DNA from: CBDAQV01 sp965199335
GTDB taxonomy: Bacteria; Pseudomonadota; Alphaproteobacteria; CALMVH01
Reading direction: 5' to 3'
Length of the DNA stretch: 64,000 nucleotides
Assembly: GCA_965199335.1 (NCBI GenBank)
Contig: CBDAQZ010000002.1
Location: 253,120-317,119, forward strand
Below are positions 16,737-24,856 of this stretch, piece by piece. Positions within the stretch are counted from its first letter, which is position 1, and each line of letters begins with the position of its first letter. The position numbers and the translations under genes are program-made. The notes beneath the pieces are model-generated. The model had not been told where the DNA came from. It made no database searches and worked only from the letters and a program-made list of their open reading frames with translations.

Positions 16737-17325
16737 TGAAAACGATCTGCGCCTGGCAGAGGCCGTGCTGTTCGCCAGCGCCGAGCCGCTCAGCCGCAAG
16801 ACGCTGGCGGGATACCTGCCCGGCCGCGATATCGATGCCGTTCTGCGCACCCTGGAGCACCGTTACGAGGGGCGCGGCGTGATGCTGGCCCGTAGCGGCG
16901 ACAGCTGGGCCTTCCGCACCGCGCCCGATCTCGCGGCGCATCTGGGCGAGCTGACGCAGGCCCCGCGCAAGCTGTCGCGCGCCGTATCCGAGACGCTGGC
17001 CATCGTCGCCTATCACCAGCCCGTGACCCGTGCGGAGATCGAACAGATCCGGGGGGTCGCAACTCACAAGGGCGCGCTGGACACGTTGATCGAACTGGGC
17101 TGGATCAAGCCTGGCCGACGCCGCGAGACCCTGGGCCGCCCCTTGACCTGGATCACGACGCCCGCCTTCCTCGATCATTTCTCGCTGGCCAACATAGCCG
17201 ACCTGCCGGGCCTGGAAGAGCTGAAGGCGAGCGGCCTGCTGGACAGCCGGCCCGTCACCGCTACCTTGTTCGACAGGCTGGAAGAAGAGTCTTCCCCGGA
17301 ACAGGCTACCGAAGAAGTCGATTAA
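16726..17325 (+). CDS. scpB: Segregation and condensation protein B
   Basis: A 199-residue ScpB with two winged-helix domains (about 5-80 and 85-160) and the conserved SETLAIVAYHQPVTRAEIEQIRG. It binds ScpA within the SMC complex. I chose ATG at 16726, which has AGGG at 16712-16715 upstream; a GTG at 16717 would add three residues. The acidic C-terminal tail after residue 185 is not conserved. Confidence 0.93.
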   Translation: MNDDENDLRLAEAVLFASAEPLSRKTLAGYLPGRDIDAVLRTLEHRYEGRGVMLARSGDSWAFRTAPDLAAHLGELTQAPRKLSRAVSETLAIVAYHQPVTRAEIEQIRGVATHKGALDTLIELGWIKPGRRRETLGRPLTWITTPAFLDHFSLANIADLPGLEELKASGLLDSRPVTATLFDRLEEESSPEQATEEVD

Positions 17326-17331
17326 ACCCAC

Positions 17332-17643
17332 ATGTTCGATATGTCATGGCAGGAAGTGTTTCTGATCGGCGTCGTGGCGCTGCTGGTGATCCCGCCAAAG
17401 GATCTGCCGCGCGCGATGGCGACTGCCGGACGCTGGATGCGGCGTGCCAAGTCGATGGCGCGCGATTTCCATACCGCGATCGATGAGCTGGCGCGGGAAG
17501 CCGAACTGCACGAGATGCGGGAGAAGGCCAATGAAGCAGCCCGCAAGGCATATGCACCGCTGACGATCGACAATATCATCCAGCCACCAGTCGCAAAGCC
17601 GATCGAGCCATCGCCGCCCATCGCGGAGCCTGGCAATGAGTGA
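17332..17643 (+). CDS. tatB: Sec-independent translocase subunit TatB
   Basis: A 103-residue TatB: one N-terminal helix starting MFDMSWQEVFLIGVVALLV, a hinge, an amphipathic helix rich in Arg and Lys (about 30-50), and a variable Pro-rich tail. It forms the Tat substrate receptor with TatC for export of folded proteins. The hinge reads IPPKDLP, where most TatB proteins have a Gly-Pro pair. It starts six bases after scpB, so the tatA gene that often sits between scpB and tatB is missing here. It overlaps tatC by eight bases. Confidence 0.9.
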   Translation: MFDMSWQEVFLIGVVALLVIPPKDLPRAMATAGRWMRRAKSMARDFHTAIDELAREAELHEMREKANEAARKAYAPLTIDNIIQPPVAKPIEPSPPIAEPGNE

Positions 17644-18412
17644 GGAAACCGAGCACGAACGCATGCCGCTGCTCGAACACCTGATCGAGCTTCGACGCAG
17701 GCTGACATACTCGCTGGTGGCACTGTTGGTCACATCGGCGATCAGCTATCATTTCGCAGGCAGCATCTTCGAGTTCCTGGCCCGCCCGCTGGCTGCCGCT
17801 TTCGGTCCCGACAAGGGGCACATGATCTATACGCATCTGACCGAAGCCTTCATGACCGAGGTCAAGCTGGCCATGTTCACCGGGGGCTTCATCTCGTTTC
17901 CCTTCATTGCCAACCAGCTGTGGCTGTTCATCGCGCCCGGGCTCTACAAGCACGAACGCAATGCAATCGTGCCGTTCCTGTTCGCGACGCCGATATTGTT
18001 CTTCATGGGCGGGGCGATGGCTTACTATATGGTGCTGCCGGCGGCATGGAAATTCTTCCTTGCCTTCCAGCTTGGCGGCGGCGCGGACTCCCTGCCGATC
18101 GAGGCGCAGCCGCGGGTCGAGGACTACCTGTCGCTTGTCATGCACATCATCTTCGCATTCGGCATCTGCTTCCAGCTGCCGGTACTGATGACCCTGCTGG
18201 CGCGGATCGGTGTCGTGACGTCCGACATGCTGCGGGAGAAGCGCCGCTATGCGATCCTGATCATGTTCATCGTCTCGGCCGTACTGGCCCCGCCGGATGT
18301 CATCAGCATGATCGGACTCGTGATACCGTTGCTGCTGCTTTACGAGATTTCGGTGCTGCTGGTGCGACTGATCGAGAAGAAGCGCAGCCAGACGACGGAG
18401 CTGATAATCTAG
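17636..18412 (+). CDS. tatC: Sec-independent translocase subunit TatC
   Basis: A 258-residue TatC with six membrane helices. It opens MPLLEHLIELRRRLTYSL, the signal-peptide-binding N-terminus, and contains PFIANQLWLFIAPGLYKHERN and the conserved FGICFQLPVLMTLLARIG. It recognises twin-arginine signal peptides. It is the last gene of this plus-strand operon; a REP-like palindrome begins five bases after its stop. serS, its usual next neighbour, is not here. Confidence 0.97.
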   Translation: MSEETEHERMPLLEHLIELRRRLTYSLVALLVTSAISYHFAGSIFEFLARPLAAAFGPDKGHMIYTHLTEAFMTEVKLAMFTGGFISFPFIANQLWLFIAPGLYKHERNAIVPFLFATPILFFMGGAMAYYMVLPAAWKFFLAFQLGGGADSLPIEAQPRVEDYLSLVMHIIFAFGICFQLPVLMTLLARIGVVTSDMLREKRRYAILIMFIVSAVLAPPDVISMIGLVIPLLLLYEISVLLVRLIEKKRSQTTELII

Positions 18413-18417
18413 AAACA

Positions 18418-18495
18418 GTCATTCCGGTACGAAGTGCCGGAATCCATGCCATCTAGCCGATGGATTCGGATGTGCTTCGCACATGGCGGAATGAC
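18418..18495. repeat. REP-like palindromic element, copy 3
   Basis: A 78-base element bounded by GTCATTCCGG and GCGGAATGAC, inverted copies of each other. It contains the hairpin TTCCGGTAC / GTGCCGGAA and a second, ATGTGCTTCGCACAT. It lies between the converging stops of tatC and the small anchored protein and may serve as a terminator. It is closest in sequence to the element at 10776. Confidence 0.8.
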
Positions 18496-18497
18496 TA

Positions 18498-18860
18498 TTA
18501 CTGAGAATCAGGCGTCACGATTTCCTTCTTCATCAATTTGCCGTCCATGTCGAAGGTGAAGTTCCAGGCCTGTCCACCACCCTCGTAATGCCAGATATGC
18601 GCGCAAGTCGGGTCCGAGCCTTCAGGGCATTTGAGCACGGCGAACTGGGACCCCATGCTTGCGATCACGTCCTTTTCCTCCGCCGTGGGTTTCAGCGTGG
18701 AATAGCCATCGTTCATTTCACTGGAATTGCGTGACACGCTTACCTGCGGAATCGATGTCAGGTCCGATGCCACCCGTATCCCCTGGACGAAGCCACCGAC
18801 GATAACGATGAGTCCGACACCGGCGAGCACCATATATTTCTGGCCACGATTCAAAGCCAT
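18498..18860 (-). CDS. Small membrane-anchored protein of unknown function
   Basis: A 120-residue protein I do not recognise. It has a short basic N-terminus, one membrane helix (about residues 10-27, MVLAGVGLIVIVGGFV), and a periplasmic part with two cysteines in LKCPEGSDPTCAHIWHYEGG that could form a disulfide. It begins one base after the ilvD stop region on the same strand and is probably the last gene of the popZ-PH-ilvD transcript. No motif points to an enzyme. Confidence 0.7.
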   Translation of the reverse strand: MALNRGQKYMVLAGVGLIVIVGGFVQGIRVASDLTSIPQVSVSRNSSEMNDGYSTLKPTAEEKDVIASMGSQFAVLKCPEGSDPTCAHIWHYEGGGQAWNFTFDMDGKLMKKEIVTPDSQ

Positions 18861-18861
18861 G

Positions 18862-20610
18862 TTAGATATCCGCGTAGGTATGGGTTTCGGATTTTGCGCC
18901 AGGATGGGTTACGGCCCCCTTTTCTGCCCCGCCCACTGTCTGGGCATATTTCCACAGCGCACCCGACTGGTAATCGGTCTTGCGCGGCTTCCATTTAGTG
19001 CGGCGTTCTTCCAGTTCTTCCTTGCTCAACTCGACATCCAGCATGCCGGTCACGGCGTCGATCGTGACGATATCGCCGTTCCGGATCAGGGCGATCGGAC
19101 CGCCCAAAGCCGCCTCGGGGGAAACGTGGCCGACGCAGAACCCGCGCGTACCTCCCGAGAATCGTCCATCCGTAATCAATGCTACCTTGCCGCCGGTTCC
19201 CTGCCCGTACAGCGCCGCCGTGGTCGACAGCATTTCGCGCATGCCGGGTCCGCCGCGCGGGCCTTCGTAGCGGATGACGATCACGTCGCCGTCCTTGTAT
19301 TGCCGGGCCTCGACGGCAGCGAAGCACTCCTCCTCACTATCGAAGCAGAGCGCCGGCCCGCGAAACTGCAATGCCTCGCCCTGCATGCCGGCAACCTTCA
19401 CGATAGCGCCATCGGGTGCCAGGCTGCCGCGCATGCCAACGACGCCGCCCGTCGGGGACAACGGGTTGGTGATCGGACGTACGACATCCTGATTTGTCGG
19501 GAACTGAACATCGGCCAGATTCTCGGCAATCGTCTTGCCTGTTACCGTGATGCAATCGCCATGCAGGTATCCGCCGTCGAGCAGCGTCTTCATCACGATC
19601 TCTACCCCGCCCGCCTCGAACAGATCCTTGGCGACATAGCGTCCGCCCGGCTTCATGTCGGCGATGTAGGGTGTCTTGCGGAAAATCTCGGCCACGTCGT
19701 GCAGATCGAAATCGATCCCGGCCTCGTGCGCGATCGCCGGCAGGTGCAGGGCGGCATTGGTCGATCCGCCCGTCGCGGAAACCACCGTTGCCGCATTCTG
19801 CAACGATTTGAGCGTCACGATGTCGCGGGGACGGATGTTCTTTTCCAGGATCGCCATGACCGCCCGGCCCGATGCCTCGGCGTAGGCGTCGCGGCTCTCG
19901 TATGGTGCTGGAGCGCCCGCCGATCCCGGCAGGGCAAGACCGATCGCCTCCGAAACGCAGGCCATGGTGTTGGCGGTGAACTGGCCGCCGCATGATCCCG
20001 CCGAAGGACAGGCGTTGCATTCCAGTTCATGCAGGTCCTCGTCGCTGAACTCGCCGACACTATGCTTGCCCACGGCTTCGAACACATCGACGACCGTGAC
20101 ATCCCTGCCCTTGAACTTGCCCGGCAGGATCGTGCCCCCATACATGAAGACCGACGGCACGTTCAGGCGCACCATCGCCATCATCATGCCCGGCAGCGAC
20201 TTGTCGCAGCCGGCCAGTCCGACCAGCGCGTCGTAACAATGGCCGCGCATGGTCAATTCAACCGAATCGGCGATCACTTCGCGCGACACCAGGGACGATT
20301 TCATGCCCTGATGGCCCATCGCGATACCGTCGGTCACGGTGATGGTCGTGAACTCGCGCGGCGTCCCGCTGGCGGCCTTTACACCCAGCTTTACCGACTG
20401 GGCCTGGCGATTGAGCGCGATGTTGCAAGGGGCGGCTTCGTTCCAGCATGTCGCGACGCCGACCAGCGGCTGGGCGATGTCCGCCGCATCCAGGCCCATG
20501 GCGTAGAGATAGGAACGATGCGGCGCACGTTCCGGCCCGCTGGTCGTATGGCGGGACGGCAGCTTGCTCTTGTCCCAGACTTTGCGATGATCCCTGTCGT
20601 CGAGCGGCAT
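18862..20610 (-). CDS. ilvD: Dihydroxy-acid dehydratase
   Basis: A 582-residue Fe-S enzyme of valine and isoleucine synthesis, converting dihydroxy acids to 2-keto acids. Cluster-region cysteines are visible in VATCWNEAAPCN (Cys55, Cys62), GLAGCDKSLPG and CPSAGSCGGQFTANTM. The C-terminal KVALITDGRFSGGTRGFCVGHVSPEA is the family signature. Length matches the long IlvD/Edd type. It follows the PH-domain gene by nine bases. No other branched-chain gene is nearby. Confidence 0.97.
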   Translation of the reverse strand: MPLDDRDHRKVWDKSKLPSRHTTSGPERAPHRSYLYAMGLDAADIAQPLVGVATCWNEAAPCNIALNRQAQSVKLGVKAASGTPREFTTITVTDGIAMGHQGMKSSLVSREVIADSVELTMRGHCYDALVGLAGCDKSLPGMMMAMVRLNVPSVFMYGGTILPGKFKGRDVTVVDVFEAVGKHSVGEFSDEDLHELECNACPSAGSCGGQFTANTMACVSEAIGLALPGSAGAPAPYESRDAYAEASGRAVMAILEKNIRPRDIVTLKSLQNAATVVSATGGSTNAALHLPAIAHEAGIDFDLHDVAEIFRKTPYIADMKPGGRYVAKDLFEAGGVEIVMKTLLDGGYLHGDCITVTGKTIAENLADVQFPTNQDVVRPITNPLSPTGGVVGMRGSLAPDGAIVKVAGMQGEALQFRGPALCFDSEEECFAAVEARQYKDGDVIVIRYEGPRGGPGMREMLSTTAALYGQGTGGKVALITDGRFSGGTRGFCVGHVSPEAALGGPIALIRNGDIVTIDAVTGMLDVELSKEELEERRTKWKPRKTDYQSGALWKYAQTVGGAEKGAVTHPGAKSETHTYADI

Positions 20611-20619
20611 GATAATTTC

Positions 20620-21147
20620 CTAAAGAAACGATGCGTCGTGGCTGTTCTGCGAGGCGGTCACCGCCTCCTGCACGGAGCGGCGGAATTCGACCGGGTTGGC
20701 GATCGGCGGCAGAACGATCTCGTCGACGCCGATGCCGAATATGGTCAGCGAACCGAAATTGAATATGCGGCCCAGGAAGGTCTGCCGCAGATTGACGCCT
20801 TGCAACCGGTTGATCGCAACCTCCACCGTGCGGCGGGTAAAGAAGCCGCGGCTGTAGACGATCCGGTGCGTGGTCGCCACGATTTCCAGATAGACCCAGG
20901 GCAGCGCCTTCATAAGGTATTGAAAGATACCTACCACCAGAATGGCAATGAAGCCATAATCCAGTACCTGCGCCGGGATCTTGTCGGCCAGAAGGGCGCT
21001 ATGCGCGACGAGCTGAAGCGCGACGTAGACCAGGATCAGGCCGATCCAGAAAGGCGCCATCGCCAGCGCCATGCACAACCATGAAAACCTGCCCTCGCCT
21101 ATGATCTCTTCGCCCTCGGTCTTGGTATCCTCGATATAGCTTCTCAT
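20620..21147 (-). CDS. PH-domain (bPH2/YdbT-like) membrane protein
   Basis: A 175-residue protein with two membrane helices (about residues 27-48 and 63-85) followed by a bacterial PH-like domain: LEIVATTHRIVYSRGFFTRRTVEVAINRLQGV reads as the typical T-N/H-R-I motif region, then FGSLTIFGIG. It may bind membrane or lipids; the role is unknown. Its ATG overlaps the popZ stop (ATGA), so the two are co-translated. ilvD follows. Confidence 0.78.
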   Translation of the reverse strand: MRSYIEDTKTEGEEIIGEGRFSWLCMALAMAPFWIGLILVYVALQLVAHSALLADKIPAQVLDYGFIAILVVGIFQYLMKALPWVYLEIVATTHRIVYSRGFFTRRTVEVAINRLQGVNLRQTFLGRIFNFGSLTIFGIGVDEIVLPPIANPVEFRRSVQEAVTASQNSHDASFL

Positions 21148-21767
21148 AAATCCTCGGCCTTGCGGCTGATCTTGCGCAGTTCGCGCTCGACCAGTCGCTC
21201 CACGAGCTGCGGCAGGTTCTGGTCGACCCACTGGCGCAGCATCGGCTTCAGCAGTTCGCGCGCGATATCCTCGACTGTCTTGCCATCGCCCGGAAGACGG
21301 GCTTCAGCCGGCGGCTCGTCGACATGCGACAGCCTGGCGAAGGCACCGGAGGCCGCTTCCATCGCACGGTCTGACACAATGCCGCTTTCCTCTTTCTGCG
21401 AGGCCAGTTGTTCGGGAGGTGGGTCGTTCATCATTGGCATCGCCTGCTGCAAAATGGTGACGTTGGAAACAACCGGGGAAGGCTCGCTTTCACGCGGTTC
21501 CTCGGCAACGATCGGCTTGGACTCTTCCGGGACGGGCTCAGGCTGTACTTCGGTTACAGCTTCGTGGAACTCTGCCTTATACGGCTCCGGTTCGCTGACT
21601 ATGTCGGTCAGTTCAAGAATTTCTTCTTCCTCGGCCACGGGCATGGCATCCAGCGGCGGCGCGGAGTGATGATGTTCCGCGTCTTCACCGTCGTCATCGG
21701 AAATGATCTTGCGAATCGATGCCAGTATGTCTTCGATCGACGGTTCGGGTGTGTTTGCTTCAGCCAT
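21144..21767 (-). CDS. popZ: Polar organizing protein PopZ (DUF2497)
   Basis: A 207-residue protein with the three-part PopZ design: an N-terminal helix EPSIEDILASIRKIISDDD at about 8-26, a long acidic, proline-rich disordered middle (about 27-165), and a C-terminal helical oligomerisation region with VEDIARELLKPMLRQWVDQ and LVERLVERELRKI. PopZ builds the polar scaffold that anchors the chromosome origin and cell-cycle kinases in alphaproteobacteria. Its presence with DivK and PleD in this window fits that network. valS, a frequent neighbour, is not here. Confidence 0.9.
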   Translation of the reverse strand: MAEANTPEPSIEDILASIRKIISDDDGEDAEHHHSAPPLDAMPVAEEEEILELTDIVSEPEPYKAEFHEAVTEVQPEPVPEESKPIVAEEPRESEPSPVVSNVTILQQAMPMMNDPPPEQLASQKEESGIVSDRAMEAASGAFARLSHVDEPPAEARLPGDGKTVEDIARELLKPMLRQWVDQNLPQLVERLVERELRKISRKAEDL

Positions 21768-21781
21768 TCAATCTCCCTTGT

Positions 21782-22093
21782 TCAATACCGGGCGATTGCC
21801 GGGTCCACCTGTTCGGCCCAGGCGTCGATGCCGCCGTCGAGGTTGGTGGCTTCGTATCCATTTTGCCTCAGCCAGGCCGTGGCGCGGGCGCTGCGTCCGC
21901 CATGATGGCACATGATCAGCAGCGGGCGGTCTTTCGGCAGCTCTGCCGCTCGATCCGGCAGGGTCTGCAGGGGAATGTTGACCGTGCCGTCGACGGCGGC
22001 GATGTCGCGCTCCCAGTCCTCCCGCACATCGACGATAACGGGCGAATCGAGGGTGACGATGTCGGCGATAGTAATAGAAAGCGGTGCGGGCAT
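21782..22093 (-). CDS. Rhodanese-like sulfurtransferase
   Basis: A 103-residue single-domain rhodanese. The active-site loop is MCHHGGRS with Cys62; the domain also has VIVDVREDWE and GTVNIPL. Such proteins move sulfane sulfur. I chose the ATG at 22091-22093, which shares one base with the preceding stop (TGATG); a GTG three bases upstream is possible. It is coupled to the PIMT-like gene upstream and lies 14 bases before popZ. In many alphaproteobacteria a tolC-like gene follows this pair; it is absent here. Confidence 0.88.
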   Translation of the reverse strand: MPAPLSITIADIVTLDSPVIVDVREDWERDIAAVDGTVNIPLQTLPDRAAELPKDRPLLIMCHHGGRSARATAWLRQNGYEATNLDGGIDAWAEQVDPAIARY

Positions 22094-22770
22094 CACGAGA
22101 ACTCGAACTGGGGTTTCGGCTCGAAGCCGGGAAGATAAGGTGCGAAGCCGTCGAAGACGATGCGATGGGAAAAGATATCGCCGGCGCGTTCGAACACGAC
22201 ACCATGCGATTTTCCGGGATGCGGCGCCAGGACAGTGATCAGACGCCCACCCTCCGTCAGCTGCGACAGGATCGAGCGCCGCACGCCGGCAACGGCGCCA
22301 TCGATCACAATGAGATCGAACGGCCCGCCGCTGGGCGCTCCCTCGGGCAGAGCCCCCGCCTGCAGACTCACGTTATCGATATTCAGCGCGCCGATTGCGG
22401 CATGGCCCAGGTTGCGCAGGGATTCGTTGTCCTCGATCACAACCACTTGCGCCGCCAGCCTGGATGCCAGGACCCCGACATAGGCTGCCGCTCCGCCAAT
22501 GACCAGAACACGGTCACGCGCGGTTATCCCCGAATATTCCAGCAGCCTGGCAGTCACCAGCGGCTCGGTCACGTAACGCCCACGTTCCACCTTTATGCTG
22601 TCATCGGCATAGGCCAGCGATTTCAGGTGATCCGGCAGGAACGCCTCGCGCGGGACGTTCAGCATTGCGGCCAACAGGTCTGGGTTATAGACACGGTTCG
22701 GCCGCAGCTGCGATTCCACCATGTTGGTTCGGGCGATTTGGGCGGGTGTCGGTAGTGCGGACTCTTGCAT
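22093..22770 (-). CDS. PIMT-like methyltransferase (degenerate second Pcm)
   Basis: A 225-residue relative of protein-L-isoaspartate methyltransferase. It keeps ARTNMVESQLRPNRV, PREAFLPDHLKSLAYADDSI and a C-terminal substrate-like region. The SAM-binding loop reads VLVIGGAAAYVGVL instead of the GxGxGY of the pcm at 8083, so activity is doubtful. This family typically sits beside a rhodanese and tolC in alphaproteobacteria. ATG at 22768-22770. The open frame continues upstream through both tRNAs, but that part is not coding. Confidence 0.82.
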   Translation of the reverse strand: MQESALPTPAQIARTNMVESQLRPNRVYNPDLLAAMLNVPREAFLPDHLKSLAYADDSIKVERGRYVTEPLVTARLLEYSGITARDRVLVIGGAAAYVGVLASRLAAQVVVIEDNESLRNLGHAAIGALNIDNVSLQAGALPEGAPSGGPFDLIVIDGAVAGVRRSILSQLTEGGRLITVLAPHPGKSHGVVFERAGDIFSHRIVFDGFAPYLPGFEPKPQFEFS

Positions 22771-22897
22771 TCTTGTTCCTTGGCGCGGTACCGGACTATA
22801 AGCCGTAGCACAATCTGGCACAAATGGAACTTGTGGGCTTGCGGCGAGGAACGCGCTGCGCTTATATCCGTTTCGTCCAAATGTGTAGATATTTTGA

Positions 22898-22971
22898 GGC
22901 GCGGTGGCGGAGTGGCCACGCAGAGGACTGCAAATCCTCGTACGCCGGTTCGACTCCGGCCCGCGCCTCCA
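22898..22971 (+). tRNA. tRNA-Cys (anticodon GCA)
   Basis: A full cloverleaf with the CCA end encoded. Acceptor GGCGCGG pairs with CCGCGCC (22961-22967). The anticodon stem GAGGA/TCCTC frames the loop CT-GCA-AA, with GCA at 22930-22932. The T arm reads CCGG TTCGACT CCGG. Length is 74 bases. Confidence 0.96.
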
Positions 22972-23051
22972 TTCTTTGGATAGGCACTTAAAACGGCTTG
23001 TCGCAAAGATACTGTTTCTGATACAAGCGGCGTCGTAACGACTAGCTCTGT

Positions 23052-23126
23052 TCCCCGGTAGCTCAGTGGTAGAGCAGGCGACTGTTAATCGCCTGGTCGC
23101 TGGTTCGAATCCGGCCCGGGGAGCCA
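23052..23126 (+). tRNA. tRNA-Asn (anticodon GTT)
   Basis: A full cloverleaf with encoded CCA. Acceptor TCCCCGG pairs with CCGGGGA. The D arm is GCTC AGTGGTA GAGC, the anticodon arm AGGCG ACTGTTAA TCGCCT with GTT at 23084-23086, and the T arm has GGTTCGAATCC. It lies 80 bases after tRNA-Cys. A low-GC gene of unknown function starts its stop codon four bases downstream, on the other strand. Confidence 0.96.
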
Positions 23127-23130
23127 TTCG

Positions 23131-23652
23131 CTACGTTTCGGCAATCCCCGGAATATGTGGACTGTTATTTTGGTTCGGCCGCAGCAAATAGGCCAGAGCC
23201 TTTGCCGCTTCTTGGAACCGGGATGCCACGGCCTCGAACTCCGTATTGTCCGTATCGCCTAATGTCGCTTCGATTTTCGTGGCCGTCTGGCGGCTTTCAA
23301 GAAGACTTCGAAGTTCAATTTTAAAGTCGTCATCCTCATCCAGTCCCCTTTCCTGAAGCTTGGTCAGATAATCGTTCAAGGCGATCGAATTGGGAAGTGT
23401 CGCAATGATCAGCGGCATGCCGAAACCGTTCAGGTCCACGCCGGGCTGGATGCGGGCATATATGTTCAAGGCATCCCAGTTTTCGAAATCGTCGCTGTAT
23501 TCGGCAATGACTTCCAACTCCAATGGCTTCAGCGGTTTGCCTTTAAACAGCCAGTCATCGACAACTTTGTGAACCTTGCCGATCAGGGAAAGGTCGATTT
23601 CATTTATATTGGTCGCCTTCATAGCGTCGAGTATCGGAGAATTCTCACCCAT
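23131..23652 (-). CDS. Hypothetical protein next to tRNA-Asn
   Basis: A 173-residue protein that I do not recognise. It is soluble, acidic, and has no signal peptide or membrane helix. The start ATG (23650-23652) is fixed by a strong AGGAG ribosome binding site six bases upstream; a longer frame to 23727 lacks one. Two 60-base samples are 47 % GC, clearly lower than the surrounding 60 % or more. Its position directly against the 3' end of a tRNA gene and its composition suggest a transferred gene, but no integrase or att repeat is visible. Confidence 0.7.
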   Translation of the reverse strand: MGENSPILDAMKATNINEIDLSLIGKVHKVVDDWLFKGKPLKPLELEVIAEYSDDFENWDALNIYARIQPGVDLNGFGMPLIIATLPNSIALNDYLTKLQERGLDEDDDFKIELRSLLESRQTATKIEATLGDTDNTEFEAVASRFQEAAKALAYLLRPNQNNSPHIPGIAET

Positions 23653-23840
23653 GAAGATCTCCTGTCGCAGAATGCCTGCATCTTTAAATCTGGTGACGGA
23701 ATCGATCCAATGTGGAACCGCAGCCACTGTTTGAATAAGAAACTCCTTGTCAGGATTCGAATCGGTAATTTAATTACTTCCCATCATAGTGAATTCTTTA
23801 ATCCGTTTGATTTGTTCGGACAAGAGATTTAGGCAAAGCA

Positions 23841-24791
23841 ATGGCTTATCGCGATCTCTACCCTGCTATCGAGCCCTACAAGGTCGATCACCTGCAGGTG
23901 GACGACATCCACACTTTGTATATTGAGCAATCGGGCAATCCGAATGGTGTGCCGGTCGTATTCCTGCACGGCGGCCCCGGTGGCGGGTCCAGTCCCAGCC
24001 ATCGCCGCTTCTTCGATCCACGCCGATATCGCATCGTCGTTTTCGACCAGCGCGGCGCAGGCAATTCCACGCCCCTTGGCGAAACGCGTAACAATACCAT
24101 CGAGTTGCTGACTGCGGACATCGAGGCGATCAGAACGTTGCTTGGCATAGAGCGCTGGCATCTGTTCGGTGGATCCTGGGGGGCGACCCTAGGTATTGCC
24201 TATGCCGTGGCTTATCCCAGGCGCTGTCTGAGCCTTACCTTGCGCGGCATCTTCCTGTTACGGACGTGGGAAGTCGACTGGTTCGTCTACGGTATCCGCG
24301 CCGTCTTTCCCGAGGCATGGAACAGGTTCTCGAATTTCATTCCGGAAGACGAACGCGGCGAGTTGCTGCAAGCCTACATTCGGCGCCTGCATGCGCCGGA
24401 TCCGGCCATACGCCTCGCCGCTGCCAGATCATGGAGCCTGTACGAAGGAGCCTGTTCGTCCTTTCAGCCCAATTCCTATTTCCTGTCCGGATATGCCGAT
24501 GAGGTTGTGGCGCTAGGACTGGCGCGCCTTGAGGCTCATTACATGGCAAACCATGTACTTCACGGTGAACAGGATTTGCTGCGCCGTATCGATGGCATCC
24601 GGCATATCCCCGCGGCGATCGTTCAGGGCCGTTACGATATGATCTGTCCGATCCGAACCGCGAACGAACTGCATCGCGCGTGGCCCGAAGCAGATTACAT
24701 CGTTATCCCCGATGCCGGACATTCCGCGATCGAACCCGGCACGCGCACCGCCTTGCTGGAAGCGACGGATAGATTTTCCAATATAAGGTAG
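23841..24791 (+). CDS. pip: Proline iminopeptidase (prolyl aminopeptidase)
   Basis: A 316-residue alpha/beta hydrolase of peptidase family S33 that removes N-terminal proline. The oxyanion-hole motif HGGPGGG is at 43-49, the nucleophile Ser112 in GGSWGATL, the acid in GRYDMICP and the histidine in AGHSAIEPG. DQRGAGNSTP is a family signature. Length is normal. The 188-base upstream gap to the hypothetical gene is AT-rich and should hold divergent promoters, though I see no clear consensus. Confidence 0.95.
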   Translation: MAYRDLYPAIEPYKVDHLQVDDIHTLYIEQSGNPNGVPVVFLHGGPGGGSSPSHRRFFDPRRYRIVVFDQRGAGNSTPLGETRNNTIELLTADIEAIRTLLGIERWHLFGGSWGATLGIAYAVAYPRRCLSLTLRGIFLLRTWEVDWFVYGIRAVFPEAWNRFSNFIPEDERGELLQAYIRRLHAPDPAIRLAAARSWSLYEGACSSFQPNSYFLSGYADEVVALGLARLEAHYMANHVLHGEQDLLRRIDGIRHIPAAIVQGRYDMICPIRTANELHRAWPEADYIVIPDAGHSAIEPGTRTALLEATDRFSNIR

Positions 24792-24856
24792 CCATTTACA
24801 CTTGCTAATAATTGATAAAATTGATATTAATAATATCTAAATTATCGAGATTTGTA

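Noticed and set aside
22771..23127. Upstream extension of the PIMT-like frame through both tRNAs
   Set aside because: Covers two complete tRNA genes; no domain in the extension.
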